Assembly (NCBI GenBank): GCA_940337035.1
Contig: CALNHX010003320.1
Location: 1-64,000 of the forward strand
Origin: Agriotes lineatus
Lineage: Eukaryota > Arthropoda > Insecta > Coleoptera > Elateridae
DNA length: 64,000 bases
Reading direction: 5' to 3'
Below the pieces are notes generated by a model. It made no database searches, was not told the DNA's origin, and worked only from the letters and a program-made list of their open reading frames with translations. This document shows positions 22,630-33,100 of the stretch, piece by piece. Made by a program: the position numbers and the translations under genes. How positions within the stretch are numbered: the first letter of the stretch is position 1; the number at the start of each line of letters is the position of its first letter.

Positions 22630-22631
22630 AA
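22140..22631 (+). CDS. Near-open frame before the polypurine tract, two membrane-like segments
   Basis: A frame from the ATG at 22140 runs to a TAA at 22362-22364 and then stays open in the same frame to a stop at 22629-22631, within a few bases of the polypurine tract. The first 30 residues look like a signal peptide or membrane anchor (SLFFWWFILFSWVLIPVVGS). Near the end is a second hydrophobic segment followed by a short basic tail (RCRKMPRCF). Position and layout resemble where an envelope gene sits in some insect LTR elements. T-rich DNA easily yields hydrophobic frames, so this may be chance. No conserved envelope motif is seen. Confidence 0.2.
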
Positions 22632-22637
22632 GGGGAG
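22630..22637 (+). promoter_or_regulatory. Polypurine tract
   Basis: AAGGGGAG immediately precedes the TG of the 3' LTR, the expected place for the plus-strand primer. Apart from the T at 22629 the purine run extends a little upstream (CAAGTAAGGGGAG). Confidence 0.8.
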
Positions 22638-24553
22638 TGTTAAGTCATTTTGCCGTTGTAGATGCTTAATTGCATTTCACGCCTTTAGGGCAATTTGTTG
22701 CTATGTTAGAACCATTTTCAATCTTTGCGCACAAGTACAACCTCATCTTCCGCACATTTGATTCAGGTCATTTTGGTATTTTAAATAGCCACCTAGGCTT
22801 TAGGGCAGCGTGCCCGTATGCTAAACCCTTTTAGTTACTTATTTGGCTCCATCGCCTAATTCCAGAATCATGATTTTGCACATATTTAGCCCCAAACTCA
22901 GTATTTCTCGTCGGTTGGAGCGCCCCTTTGATGGCGCTTTGGCAGCCGAGCGTTATCGCTCGCAAGAATTCCGAATCTTCTAGAAAACACGCCGTTGCGG
23001 CGTGCTACCATTGTCGCCGGCATTAATTTGTTTTATGGATCGCATCGCCATTGGCTGTCGAGAGTCACGTGGCAACGCCGTTTGGCTCACGCCACTTCAA
23101 GCGTCCTAACGCTTTTTACGGGCATTCAGCCGAGAGCCGTCGATCGAATAAGAGGTCGGATAGTGTGTGCGTTCGTGCGGCGCTCCCGCCCTTGGCGGGG
23201 GCGTCAGCCTTTTTTCCGTCGCGTGCTGCTTCAGCAAGTATGTGACAAACGGTTTCGCCTTAAGTGGCAGTTGATCGCAGCCCGTTGCAGAGAGCGTTCG
23301 TGTGGTGGTTGTGTGGGAGTTCCGATTTGTTTTCGGCGTAGCGTGGGTGCTTCTTGAGCCCAGTTCCTGCTCCCGTAAGTAAGGGATCGTGCCCCTTCAT
23401 CTCGACCTTCGAGGATCTGTCCCGCAGAACGAAAGTGGCCCATTTTTCGTCGTCCAGTTGTACGCGTCCTGACGCGTCTCACGTCGCCATTATGGCGGAT
23501 GTCCACTCATCCCTATAGCCGTCGAACATCGAATGTACCTGCCACCTAAGACTGCAGCCTGTCGCAACTCAACTGTACCAGGCTCCCCAACCGCCTACAT
23601 ATTAAGGTATGTGTCTTTGAACTGATTACCGCTGTGAAGGCGAGTGTACCTGTCCCGCGGAGAGCATTTAAGCCCCGCGTACGAGCTGTATTGGGACGCC
23701 GCGAGCGAGCCCGTCACATCTCTTGTGCCTACAGGCACGGTCGTCATATTTGTACATTCATTCCAAATTACAGACTGTCTATGTTACAAGTGCTACTTTG
23801 TTCATTACTGTTTGCTGCATAAGGCGTCGCGCCCGCATATTTGTACATTCATTCCAAATTACAGACTGTCTATGTTACAAGTGCTACTTTGTTCATTACT
23901 GTTCAACATCTGTCGCTAGGTTTAGAGCGCGCGCCAGCTGGTGTTTTCTTAGATATAATCTATTTATAGATATAGGGCGACGCACTCCGCTGCCCCATTG
24001 TAACCCGTGAGTCAATACATGATTTGTTAGTTAAGGGAACTATTGTTTTGTTTCGACTTGTGCATGTTCTGTTTCAGATAAGCGCCCCCTTCAGTGTAAT
24101 GATTATTGTGCGACGGGACGAGGGAGCTTTGAGCGTACAGGTGGGTGAGACAGCTGCGTAGTCGCGGTCGGATTGGCACCTAATTACAATCCTTGCATAA
24201 GGCAATCTCGAAATTGTTATTTGACCTTGCAACTCTTGAGTAATCCTATCGACGGAGTATTTTGCGTGCTTCGCTCCCGTCTAACCGTCCAGGCCCGGTT
24301 AGTCTGGTTAAGACAGGCTTGGTGGCGCCCTCATGATTTTGACATACCCTATATATATATATATATATATGCCGCAACACGCTTGCCCAGAACGTATCGT
24401 GTGACTCACGCCCGTCTCCCTGAGCGTTCCAGCCGTGGCCTTTAGCCTATTTTTAGCCGATCTCAGGGCAAGTGTGCCAGTTTTTCAGGACTGATTCCGT
24501 GGTGAGATGCTCACCTTGGGTGGGTGTCGTAAAGTTCTTTTAATACCGTAACA
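22638..24553 (+). repeat. 3' LTR, 1916 bp
   Basis: Colinear with the 5' LTR at an offset of 4038. It is 8 bp longer because its (TA)n tract near 24350-24370 has four more units. Other differences are about 14 scattered substitutions. It ends TACCGTAACA, then the GCTT target duplication. Confidence 0.92.
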
Positions 24554-24557
24554 GCTT

Positions 24558-24848
24558 GATTGAAATATGCCATAGCAATTGTATTTTTTGTTAATTACAT
24601 GCAGTTTAACAAACTTATGGAAAGATGAGGACCGCATATCACATCTAAATGCTTGTTTTTTTTAATATACCGATAGGACAAAACGTGCTATCAAGGTGAA
24701 CCTCTGCAGCGGCGGAAAAATTGGAATGTATGTAAACGTGTAAAAATCTTCGGCGATTTCCAGTTTATCAAAAGAAGGATTAGGGAAAACACAAATTACT
24801 AAAACTACCGGACACATCAGTGTTTCTTTTATCAGTTCATATCTGCAG
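24558..24848. other. Sequence right of the LTR element, no gene supported
   Basis: The interrupted coding remnant to the left of the LTR element does not obviously continue here. 24680-24800 has no clean frame. Confidence 0.35.
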
Positions 24849-25012
24849 CTAAATGAAGAGCACCACGCCCTTCTTGTTTCAAAGTTGCGCGGTAAGGAAA
24901 CAGCTGGGCAAGAAGAAAGCATCATTCCTGTTCGAGACAGTTCGACGTCAAATAAAGATAGTCCAGTATATTACTATAATAACTGTACTTTTAGTAATTC
25001 AAAAGCTCGGTT
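24849..25012 (+). pseudogene. Possible Crypton-type recombinase C-terminal fragment
   Basis: After a CATATCTGCAG acceptor-like site a frame reads LNEEHHALLVSKLRGKET, then SIIPVRDSSTSNKDSPVYYY, ending NNCTFSNSKAR. Crypton-type proteins often end in a Ser/Thr-rich linker followed by an FNNCTI-like motif, as in the better copy at 27938-29066 (HFNNCTITNITVN). The resemblance is short and no catalytic motif was found here, so this is tentative. Confidence 0.25.
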
Positions 25013-25019
25013 TGTTTTT

Positions 25020-26451
25020 TTTTGTATACCTAGCTGGTTTGTGCAAATCCCCGTGTATTGCACTTGTGCAAGATATTCGCTGTATTTGACTCTGATTGGT
25101 TCAAATTTTGAAAATTGATTGATGGGATTTGTTTATATTATCTGAGGGGAACAGTTAAAGGCATCAAGGTAAAAAGCAGCTGTTTGTAATTGTAATTTGA
25201 AAATGATGTAGACCGGAATTACTTTTACTAATACTATATGTGTTATATTGCAAATATTTTTACAGCATTAACAATAATTAAAGAATACAATAAAATCAAC
25301 AATAAAAATACGCTGCAACACATTTGAAAAATACCATCACATTTTCAAGAAGTAGGGAAGCAGAACAGACTGCAGAAATAAGTAAGAAAGAGGACTGTAT
25401 TCGCTTATCTAATAAAAATTGTATGGGGTGGCTGAAGTAAAAAATGTCGAGATAGAAATTGAATCGTAAAGTTGCTGTTGTGTTACCATACAAATTAGGC
25501 CAAATATAGTTGAGTAAATATAGAGGTATCCAAGGCATGAATTATTGTAAATGCTGTAGAGGTGATACATTTTCCATAATGAGTACATCAATATTAATAA
25601 TACAGAGCATCTCGGAGACGCCTGTGATAAAGAATGAGAGATAGTTTATTTGTTTCATGAACATTTTAGCAGTAGATGGCATCTGCGCGAGGGTTCATTG
25701 CGAACTTAACAAAATTTGTGTAGTAATAACAGTATCGTTAGATGTTATCAAAATTGCTAATCACGTACTGCTGGTCACAGGCACAATTTCCCAGTCAAAC
25801 ATAGCTCAAACAAAATTTAATGGAATTAAATAGCAACTATATTTAAAGCAAAAGGCTTGAATATTTAAAACAATTTACAAATTTACAAATACGGAAAAGG
25901 CAATATCAAACACGAAAGGAGTTGGCAAACGGGAAAGGATTTTTAATAAAATAACGAAGGAAAACTATGAGCCCACAATATTTTTTACTTAGCGCACGGC
26001 ATATCTATACATGTAAGTTAATAATAACAATACAATATATTACAAACAAAATGACATATTCTACTATTATAGATATTATACGTGTATAGTCCCCTATTGC
26101 ATTTATTATACCATTAAGTCATGCACTCTTGTTCGGACACCCTTTATAATTGGTTTTAAAAATATAACGACAGCAAATCAGCTTTTTTTTTGATTGTTAA
26201 TGTACTTTTCTTTATTATAAATCCTAAACTGAAAAAAAATGTACGTACTATCGTCGTTATAAAAACACGACAGTCATTGATTTCATATATTGAATGAATT
26301 TTATCGGTTTCAGGATATTAAGCCCTTGTTTACATATACAAAATTAGGCTGGTAACTATAAGTCATAACTGTATCTGTACGGTAATATTAATTTTCCTTA
26401 CATGGCGATCATTACTATACTGAAACAACTGTATCTGTACGGTAATATTCC
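25020..26451. other. AT-rich sequence, no gene supported
   Basis: A 19-bp sequence AACTGTATCTGTACGGTAAT is duplicated near 26367 and 26426. Otherwise nothing was seen. Confidence 0.5.
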
Positions 26452-26841
26452 TTTATCTACTCCAGTGGGATAAGTAACGCATTACGTCACTCATTTGACA
26501 CCATTTCAGTTTGGTAATGAAGCTCATTACACCACGCAGTTATGTAATGGTTTCATTACGCAACTGAGTTGTGTAATGACTTCATTACGTAACTGAAATA
26601 GTGTCAAATGAATGACATAATGACATTTGCCTACTAAAATATTTTTGAAAATGACAGATCTGACATTTCTCTTAATGCACTTTTCTCAATTTTAGGCAGT
26701 CGTAGATGAAATTTTGTACAATACAGTGTGTGATAATGCATCATTAATATATTTGCGTGCTTACATAACTCGTGCTACGCACTCGTTTGTAACTTACACA
26801 CAAGTATATTAATGATGCTGTTATCCCACTTGTATAGTAAA
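26452..26841 (-). mobile_element. MITE with AGTGGGATAA ends, copy 2 (inverted)
   Basis: Nearly the reverse complement of 16325-16713 throughout, including both ends, the CpG apex (ACTCGTGCTACGCACTCGT near 26768) and the run of GTAATG/CATTAC words. The two copies flank the LTR retrotransposon about 10 kb apart in opposite orientation. Confidence 0.85.
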
Positions 26842-27937
26842 TAACTATTATCTTCGTCGGTGTTGTTATAGACTCAACCAAATTAATGTTAGTATCGTTA
26901 ACATCTTTATTACCGCACTGAATGCGGTAGTGGATATAACCGCACTCTTTTTATATAAAAATACATTGAACCAGAGTTTGTTGATGAAGATAAAATATTG
27001 AACAATACACGTTTGCTTATGGCACTTAATGAGATTCCTTTGATTGCCGCAAAACTCGACTCACCGCCTCGTTTTAGATGCTCATAATCAAACTTGTATC
27101 GTTAATCTATTACCGTTCATGACAACCATTATCATACTGCAGCCGATAAACTATTGAACAAATCACTGATGTTATGAATCATAACAGCCTTAGATGTCTT
27201 AAAATCCTCGCTCTATTAGCTGGGATTTAAAACTATATTTGCGGCAGTTATGATACTCATAATATTCCTAGATATGTTAATAGCTATTAGTCGACAGTGT
27301 GGATACAGTAAACCCCTTCGGAACAGTGTAGCCATATTTGTAGAATGCACAGTCTCTTAAAAGAGACAAGCAGTTTAGTTACCAGGCTCTGATGTTATAA
27401 ATATGTAGAGATTCTATATCTAGTTTGCTAAGAGTTGGGCAGACAGAGTGATATATTTTGATTGGTTGCATCAATTTTTATAAGGAATGTGTGATAAAAG
27501 TGCCTTTTTACATATTTTGTATATATTACAACTTACCGAATCTAGAGCTCCTGCATATATACTGCTCAATAAATGAAATGGACCATTTGCATATATTGGT
27601 GGAATTTTTAAAAATATTTTCCATTAGGACAATCATGGCATTTTTTGTAACCTTACAGGATTGTGTCACTATAAGAAAGCAGTTATTTTCATAATTTAGT
27701 TTTTCTACTCCTATACTTTAATTGATTTATTATACATTTCCTACCTGTACTTTAATGATATCCATTAAGATTCAAATTTTTCATTAAGATACAAGTTTAT
27801 AACCAATATTCGGTTAATATCAAATAGTGCCATGACAATCTGACAGATCTAAAATTTATCAATTTTAACAATTGATAGTCACTGTTTACCTAGCAAATTC
27901 CTAAAATTTGTGATTGTTGCAAATAAAATCGGTAAAA
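26842..27937. other. AT-rich sequence with a small TACCGCA hairpin
   Basis: TACCGCA and TGCGGTA form a hairpin at 26911-26929 and a third ACCGCACT follows at ~26939. A 78-codon frame (27458-27694) has no motif. The last ~100 bp are presumably the 5' flank of the Crypton gene. Confidence 0.45.
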
Positions 27938-29066
27938 ATGAGTGATAATGAGAGTGAAATTGAGAATTTAACCCCACCAGAAATTGTGCAACAGGCCACA
28001 AATGTCGCAAACAATTTATTACCCGTAAAATCAGCAAAGGCATACTAAAAATTATATTCTCAGTTTATGGATTGGAGAGACAAAAATAAGGTTAGCAACT
28101 TTTCAGAAAACGTCTTAATTGTTTATTTTGATGAGTTATCAAAAAAGAAAAAATCCACACGTTTATGGGCATATTATTCAATTTTGAAATTTACATTATC
28201 TATTAAACAAAAACTGGATATAACCAAATATTCCAAATTGCACGCCTTATTGAAAAGAAAATCTGAAGGTTATAAACCAAAAAAATCAAAAACGTTTTCT
28301 ACAAATGATATAAAGCAATCTATTGGAGAAGCGCCAGATGTTAAATATTTATTGTCCAAGGTAAGTAAATCTTAATTTGCAATCAAATGTACATGAAAAA
28401 CTTTTTTTTTCATAGGTGGCATGTATCTTTGGTATTTTGGGAGCTTGTAGAAGGAATGAGCTACATAAATTGGAATTTAGAGATGTAAATGATTATACAC
28501 CAACCTTTTTAATCACAATTAAAGATACAAAAACTAAAACAACACGAAAATTAACAGTAACGGGAAAGTATTATGAAATATGCAAGAAGTACATGAATCT
28601 TTATCCAAACAATTGTACAACCCCATCTTTTTTTATCAATTAATTAAACGGAAAATGCACAGTACAAAACGTAGGAAGAAACAAATTTGGAAACATGGGA
28701 AAAGAAATTGCTACTTACTTAAATCTTCCAGATCCCAATTTATATACCGGACAATGCTTTCGCCGCAGTTCTGCCACAATATTGGTTGATGCTGGTGGTG
28801 ACATCACGTCATTAAAACGTCACGGAGGATGGAAATCCACAACAGTGGCCGAAAACTACATTGACGAATCAATTCAAAATAAAGTCAGCGTAGACAATCA
28901 AATTATGAATTAAATTGAATATAACCAAACCAACCATTCAATACACATAACTACTCCATCAACATCAAGAATGGCATCCACCAATATTGTCACAAAACTA
29001 CCAGAAGCGCCGCAGTTGCATTTTAATAACTGTACCATCACAAATATAACTGTAAATCAAAAATAA
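27938..29066 (+). pseudogene. Crypton-type tyrosine recombinase gene, one intron, three in-frame stops
   Basis: From ATG 27938 the frame reads SDNESEIENLTPPEIVQQ, meets a TAA at ~28046, then continues (FMDWRDKNKVSNFSEN, LLKRKSEGYKPKKSKTFS, an N-terminal core-binding-like region) to a donor GTAAGT at 28361. After a ~54-bp intron with a T-rich tract and CATAG acceptor, the catalytic part follows: GACRRNELHKLEF (first Arg box), a TAA near 28641, GNMGKEIATYLNLPDPN, then TGQCFRRSSATILVDAGGD and LKRHGGWKSTTVAENYID (Arg, His/Trp and the nucleophile Tyr). The usual HxxR His is Gln here. A TAA at 28911-28913 precedes an in-frame tail ending HFNNCTITNITVN. The lesions are single-base nonsense changes only, so it decayed recently. 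Cryptons insert by site-specific recombination; no terminal repeats are expected. Confidence 0.8.
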
Positions 29067-29222
29067 TTCTAAAATTTCCTTTTTTTTGTTAAACCTTGAT
29101 TTTCTGACATATTTGTGTTTTGTTTATAATAAAAGTTTTTCCATAATATTTCCTTAGTTACAACTCATAATTTCATTATAATTTTTAACAAAATTGAAAA
29201 TAAAGTGCTTATTTTTCACTAT

Positions 29223-29236
29223 TACGACTAGTCGTA
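29223..29236. repeat. Perfect 14-bp palindrome
   Basis: TACGACTAGTCGTA reads the same on both strands. It lies between the Crypton gene and the larger inverted repeat that follows. Confidence 0.7.
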
Positions 29237-29250
29237 GAAAAAAAGTTAAT

Positions 29251-29361
29251 GCAACTTTCATTTAATGGCTATTATGGCTCATATTCATTACGACACTCGC
29301 CTACGGCTCGTGTCGTAATTCTCATACTCGTGTCTTAATAGCTATCATTAAATGTCGTTGC
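29251..29361. repeat. Inverted repeat with CpG-rich apex
   Basis: Arms GCAACTTTCATTTAATGGC and the complement of GCTATCATTAAATGTCGTTGC close on a perfect stem TTACGACAC..GTGTCGTAA with a CTCGCC/GGCTCG tip. A short foldback element or terminator-like structure just downstream of the Crypton. Confidence 0.7.
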
Positions 29362-29369
29362 ATAATATA

Positions 29370-30189
29370 CTATTAAATAAAACTAAGCCCGTTAATAAAA
29401 TATTACCATTTGAAGATTTAGAATTTTGCCCAAATTTTGTTAGCACACTGCATACAAAGTACGCCAAATCGTTGCCGAAAATTTTTATACGTTGCGAGGT
29501 GACGCAAAAAACCATTAATTTTCTTTTTTTTTCCTCTTATTTTTGTTAAATATAGTTTTTTATAATTTTATTATTTTTTTTTAAATATAACCGAACTTTG
29601 TATAAAAAGGTAAAGTTTGAAGGTAATTTCAATTCCCCCAACTGGGGGCGGGCTGCTATAAGGACCTTGCTTCTCTCTTCAGCCAAGAACGGGAATAATA
29701 GGATCATATCATCATATTATTGTTATTCTGCTCAGTTCGTCAAACAGTGTTTAATAATGCGTAATTTTTCTAGAGCTCATTCTTAATATGGTCAAAACCT
29801 GTTCATATTGATGTTATTCGAATGAAAATAGTGATTTTGATGTACTTATCTTCTTCTAACATTTTGATTGATGTTATTATGCTACTTTAGTGTTAGTAAA
29901 TAATTTTGTTACAATGTACCAAGATTTCTGATTAGTTTTCCTTTCGAGCACTTATTGCAAGAGGGGGTCGAAAAATTTAATGTAATTGATGTTTGATGTA
30001 TTATTCTGTGCATTATGCAAAATAGCATTCTGATTAGTGTAATCACGTTTATTACTTTCGTTATTATAAAGTTTTATTAATATTTTCCTGTACTACTTCT
30101 TTTCTCACTGTGGAATTGATTGTCATTGTTGGCAAATTTATTTTATTTAATTTAATTGCTATTGGTTGAATTTTTTTATCTGTGCCACA
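29370..30189. other. AT-rich sequence, no gene supported
   Basis: Part of this may be the 5' region of the following non-LTR retrotransposon. No frame is convincing. Confidence 0.4.
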
Positions 30190-33100
30190 TGCAAAACAAT
30201 GTTGCGTAACTTAAGTTGTTTGCATGTCAACAAGTGCAATTTTCCACATGCTGACATTTGCTCATTTAAACCAGATCTTTATTAATTTGCTTTAACAATG
30301 TAAAAGATTTTGATGTTTTATGTCTTTGCTGTAACAGACTCCTGGCTTTCTCAAAATATCTGTGACGACCTTGTACAGCTCGTGGCTACTATCTTATGAG
30401 GAAGGATCGAGATAGGCGAGGAGGAGGTGCCTTATATGTCCGAAGCCACTATCAACATAAAATCATATCTATCGAGTCGAAAGCGAATATTGAACAGCTA
30501 TGGATAAGCATATTTGTTAAGAAGATTAACATAGCCATTGGGGTTATTTATAGATCTCAAAGATATCCATTCGAAACGTTCTTTTCTGCATTGGAGGATT
30601 CATTTTCAGGTATTTTGCCGAGGTATTTTGTCTGTATGGATGATTTTAATCTAAATTTGTTGAATGCCTGTGGCAGTACTGTTAGTTTTTGACATTATCA
30701 TGGAATCTCACGGGCCGAAGCAGATTATTAATTCTCTACACGTATTACATCATCCTCCGAATCTCTGATGGACTTTATTGTAGTACTAAATTCAACCATC
30801 GTTTAAGTACAGAAACTGTTCCAGTGCATGCAATTTCTGACCACTGTCTCGTTCGTTGTACCGTGGACTTAAATATCAATATTGTCACTAAAACTGCTGC
30901 GTTTAAAACGTTCAGAAATTATAAATTCTATTGATACAAATCATTTTCAAATGGATCTTGTTAACATTAACTAGGATCACATTTATGATCTCACCTCTGT
31001 GGAAGATAAAGTGGCATTATCAAACTTAATATAATCGCTGTAATGTATGGTCATGCACCGTTAGTAACCATAAAGATATCTAAAAGTTCTGCACCCTGGT
31101 TAACTGACAATATAAAACCTATGATGGCATTACGGGATAAAGGATCTGGGAGAACTAAACGCTCTAAACTTCCTGCTCATTTACTACAAAATTTAAGAAA
31201 TTATATAAATGCTGCAAACAAAAGGAAACAAAAAGCATACTTAAAGTTCTGGTTGGGAAATGCCACTGTCAAAACAACCTGGACCGAACTGAAAAAAATT
31301 AACATCGGCAAACAGTGGTCGATTGAGCTATTTACCTCCTCACCTGCAGAATGCCGATCTAATTAATGACCACTTTATAAACTCAGGCTCAATCACTCCA
31401 ATCTAATAATTTTGACAATTAAAAAATTACTATCATGATAACATTAATGTTAACGTAACCGATAAATTCAACTTTAAAGCAATAAGCGATATGGAGGTTT
31501 CCAAAGTGATCTCCAAAATAAATACAAAATCGGTCGGAGCTAACGGCGTGGACGTAAATTTGTGTTTGGCCAGCTATTTTGCCATATTTAACATAGACAT
31601 TTAACTTTTGCTTAGTTAAGGGTCAATTTCTTCAACATGGAAGAAAGCCGTAGTTATTTCCTATTCCTGAAAAACTGCCCCTGCTGAGTTTTCCGATTTA
31701 ATGCCTATAATCATCCTGTCCGTATTATCTGAAGTTCTCGAACGCGTTGTTAATACTGAATTGTTAGTTCACCTTAATACATAGAAAATATTACCGTCTG
31801 TGCAGTCCGAATTTCGCTCAGAGCATAGTTGCTCCTTAATATAACTGATGATATTTGTAAATTCATTGATCAAGGTGATATGGTCGCTTTAATGCAGTTA
31901 GATTATTCTAAGGCATTTGACATGATCAATCATGGGCTCTTACTTGCAATTCTTCTCATATAGGTACTCTGATAAAATACAAAAGGTCAGATTTTCAAAC
32001 ATCGTCTCACAATCTAGGCAGGTCACGTGTGGTGTGCCTCAAGCATCAATTCTGGGCCCCACCCTTTATCCTATATATACTTCCAACTTTTTAGCTCCAT
32101 TAACTTTTGTAAATACCATTTTTATGCTGATGATACTCAGCTTTATATTAATTTCTCACCGAGCGAAACTCAGAGTGCCACCGCTCTTATAAATAGAGAT
32201 CTCAAGAATCTAGTAACTTTATCTAAAGACCACTGCCTTAAAATAAATTTTGTCAAATCATGCTTTATAATATTTGGGAATTTCAATCTAAAATCAACAA
32301 TTGGGACTGAATTAAATCTTGTTTTGGATGGAAATAGGATTGCACCAGTTGTGGCAGTTAGGAATCTTGGGTTATATTTGGATAACAACCTTCGTTTTAA
32401 AACCCATATTACTAAGCTAATCTGTCTAAATCGGATTGATAGAAACCGAATACAATGCGTTTAAAATTCCTGCTTACGTTTTATCTATGGCATTAAAAAA
32501 GATAAAATTTCTTATAAGCTGGCAGATGCTAATTGGTTGAATATGACAAATAGACTATGTTGCAAGCAGGCTGCTTGTATTACAAATTTATCAACAACAA
32601 GATACCTACTTATCTTTTCGAACGTTTAAGTTTTCGTACTGACGTACCGGGTGGCCAATTAAGAAGGGCACTCGGCCCTATCTCGAAAAGTAATTGTCGT
32701 AAAGACTTGGGGTAAAAAAATTTATGAATAAAGCGGCAAAGAGAAAATGCTGGAAATTATTTTTAAGTTTCTAGAATGGCCGCCAGGAGGCGTAATCGCA
32801 TTCTTGAATTTTAAATCCCGTTTTTTGAGAAATATTCTTATATTACAGTTAGCTAAAATGGACACCGTTTTAAAGCTGAGATAAATTCGATTCTTTTTTG
32901 TTAAATGCTTTTTGCTCAATCTCTTAAGGGAAAGTGGTGGGGGGTGTCCGAACATTTTCGGAAAGAAATGTCAATAACTTCAAAATGGCTGAACGGATTT
33001 TGTCAAACTTGGAGTCGTTGAAAAGGGCATTTCTTAGGCTATCAATGCTGCCTTGAGCGGATTGATTTAGATTGCTTGTGTCGCCGCTAGAGGGCGTTTT

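Larger units (their letters stand above)
18600..24553 (+). mobile_element. Complete non-coding LTR retrotransposon (LARD-like), recent insertion
   Basis: Two long terminal repeats (18600-20507 and 22638-24553) begin TGTTA and end TAACA. The insertion is flanked by GCTT (18596-18599 and 24554-24557), a 4-bp target duplication. A primer-binding site resembling the tRNA-Lys type follows the 5' LTR and a polypurine tract precedes the 3' LTR. The internal 2130 bp has no gag, protease, reverse transcriptase, RNase H or integrase motif, so the element depends on enzymes from elsewhere. I count about 14 substitutions plus a (TA)n length change between LTRs, i.e. ~0.7%, so it inserted recently. The superfamily (Gypsy-like versus BEL/Pao-like) cannot be told without pol. 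Confidence 0.9.
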
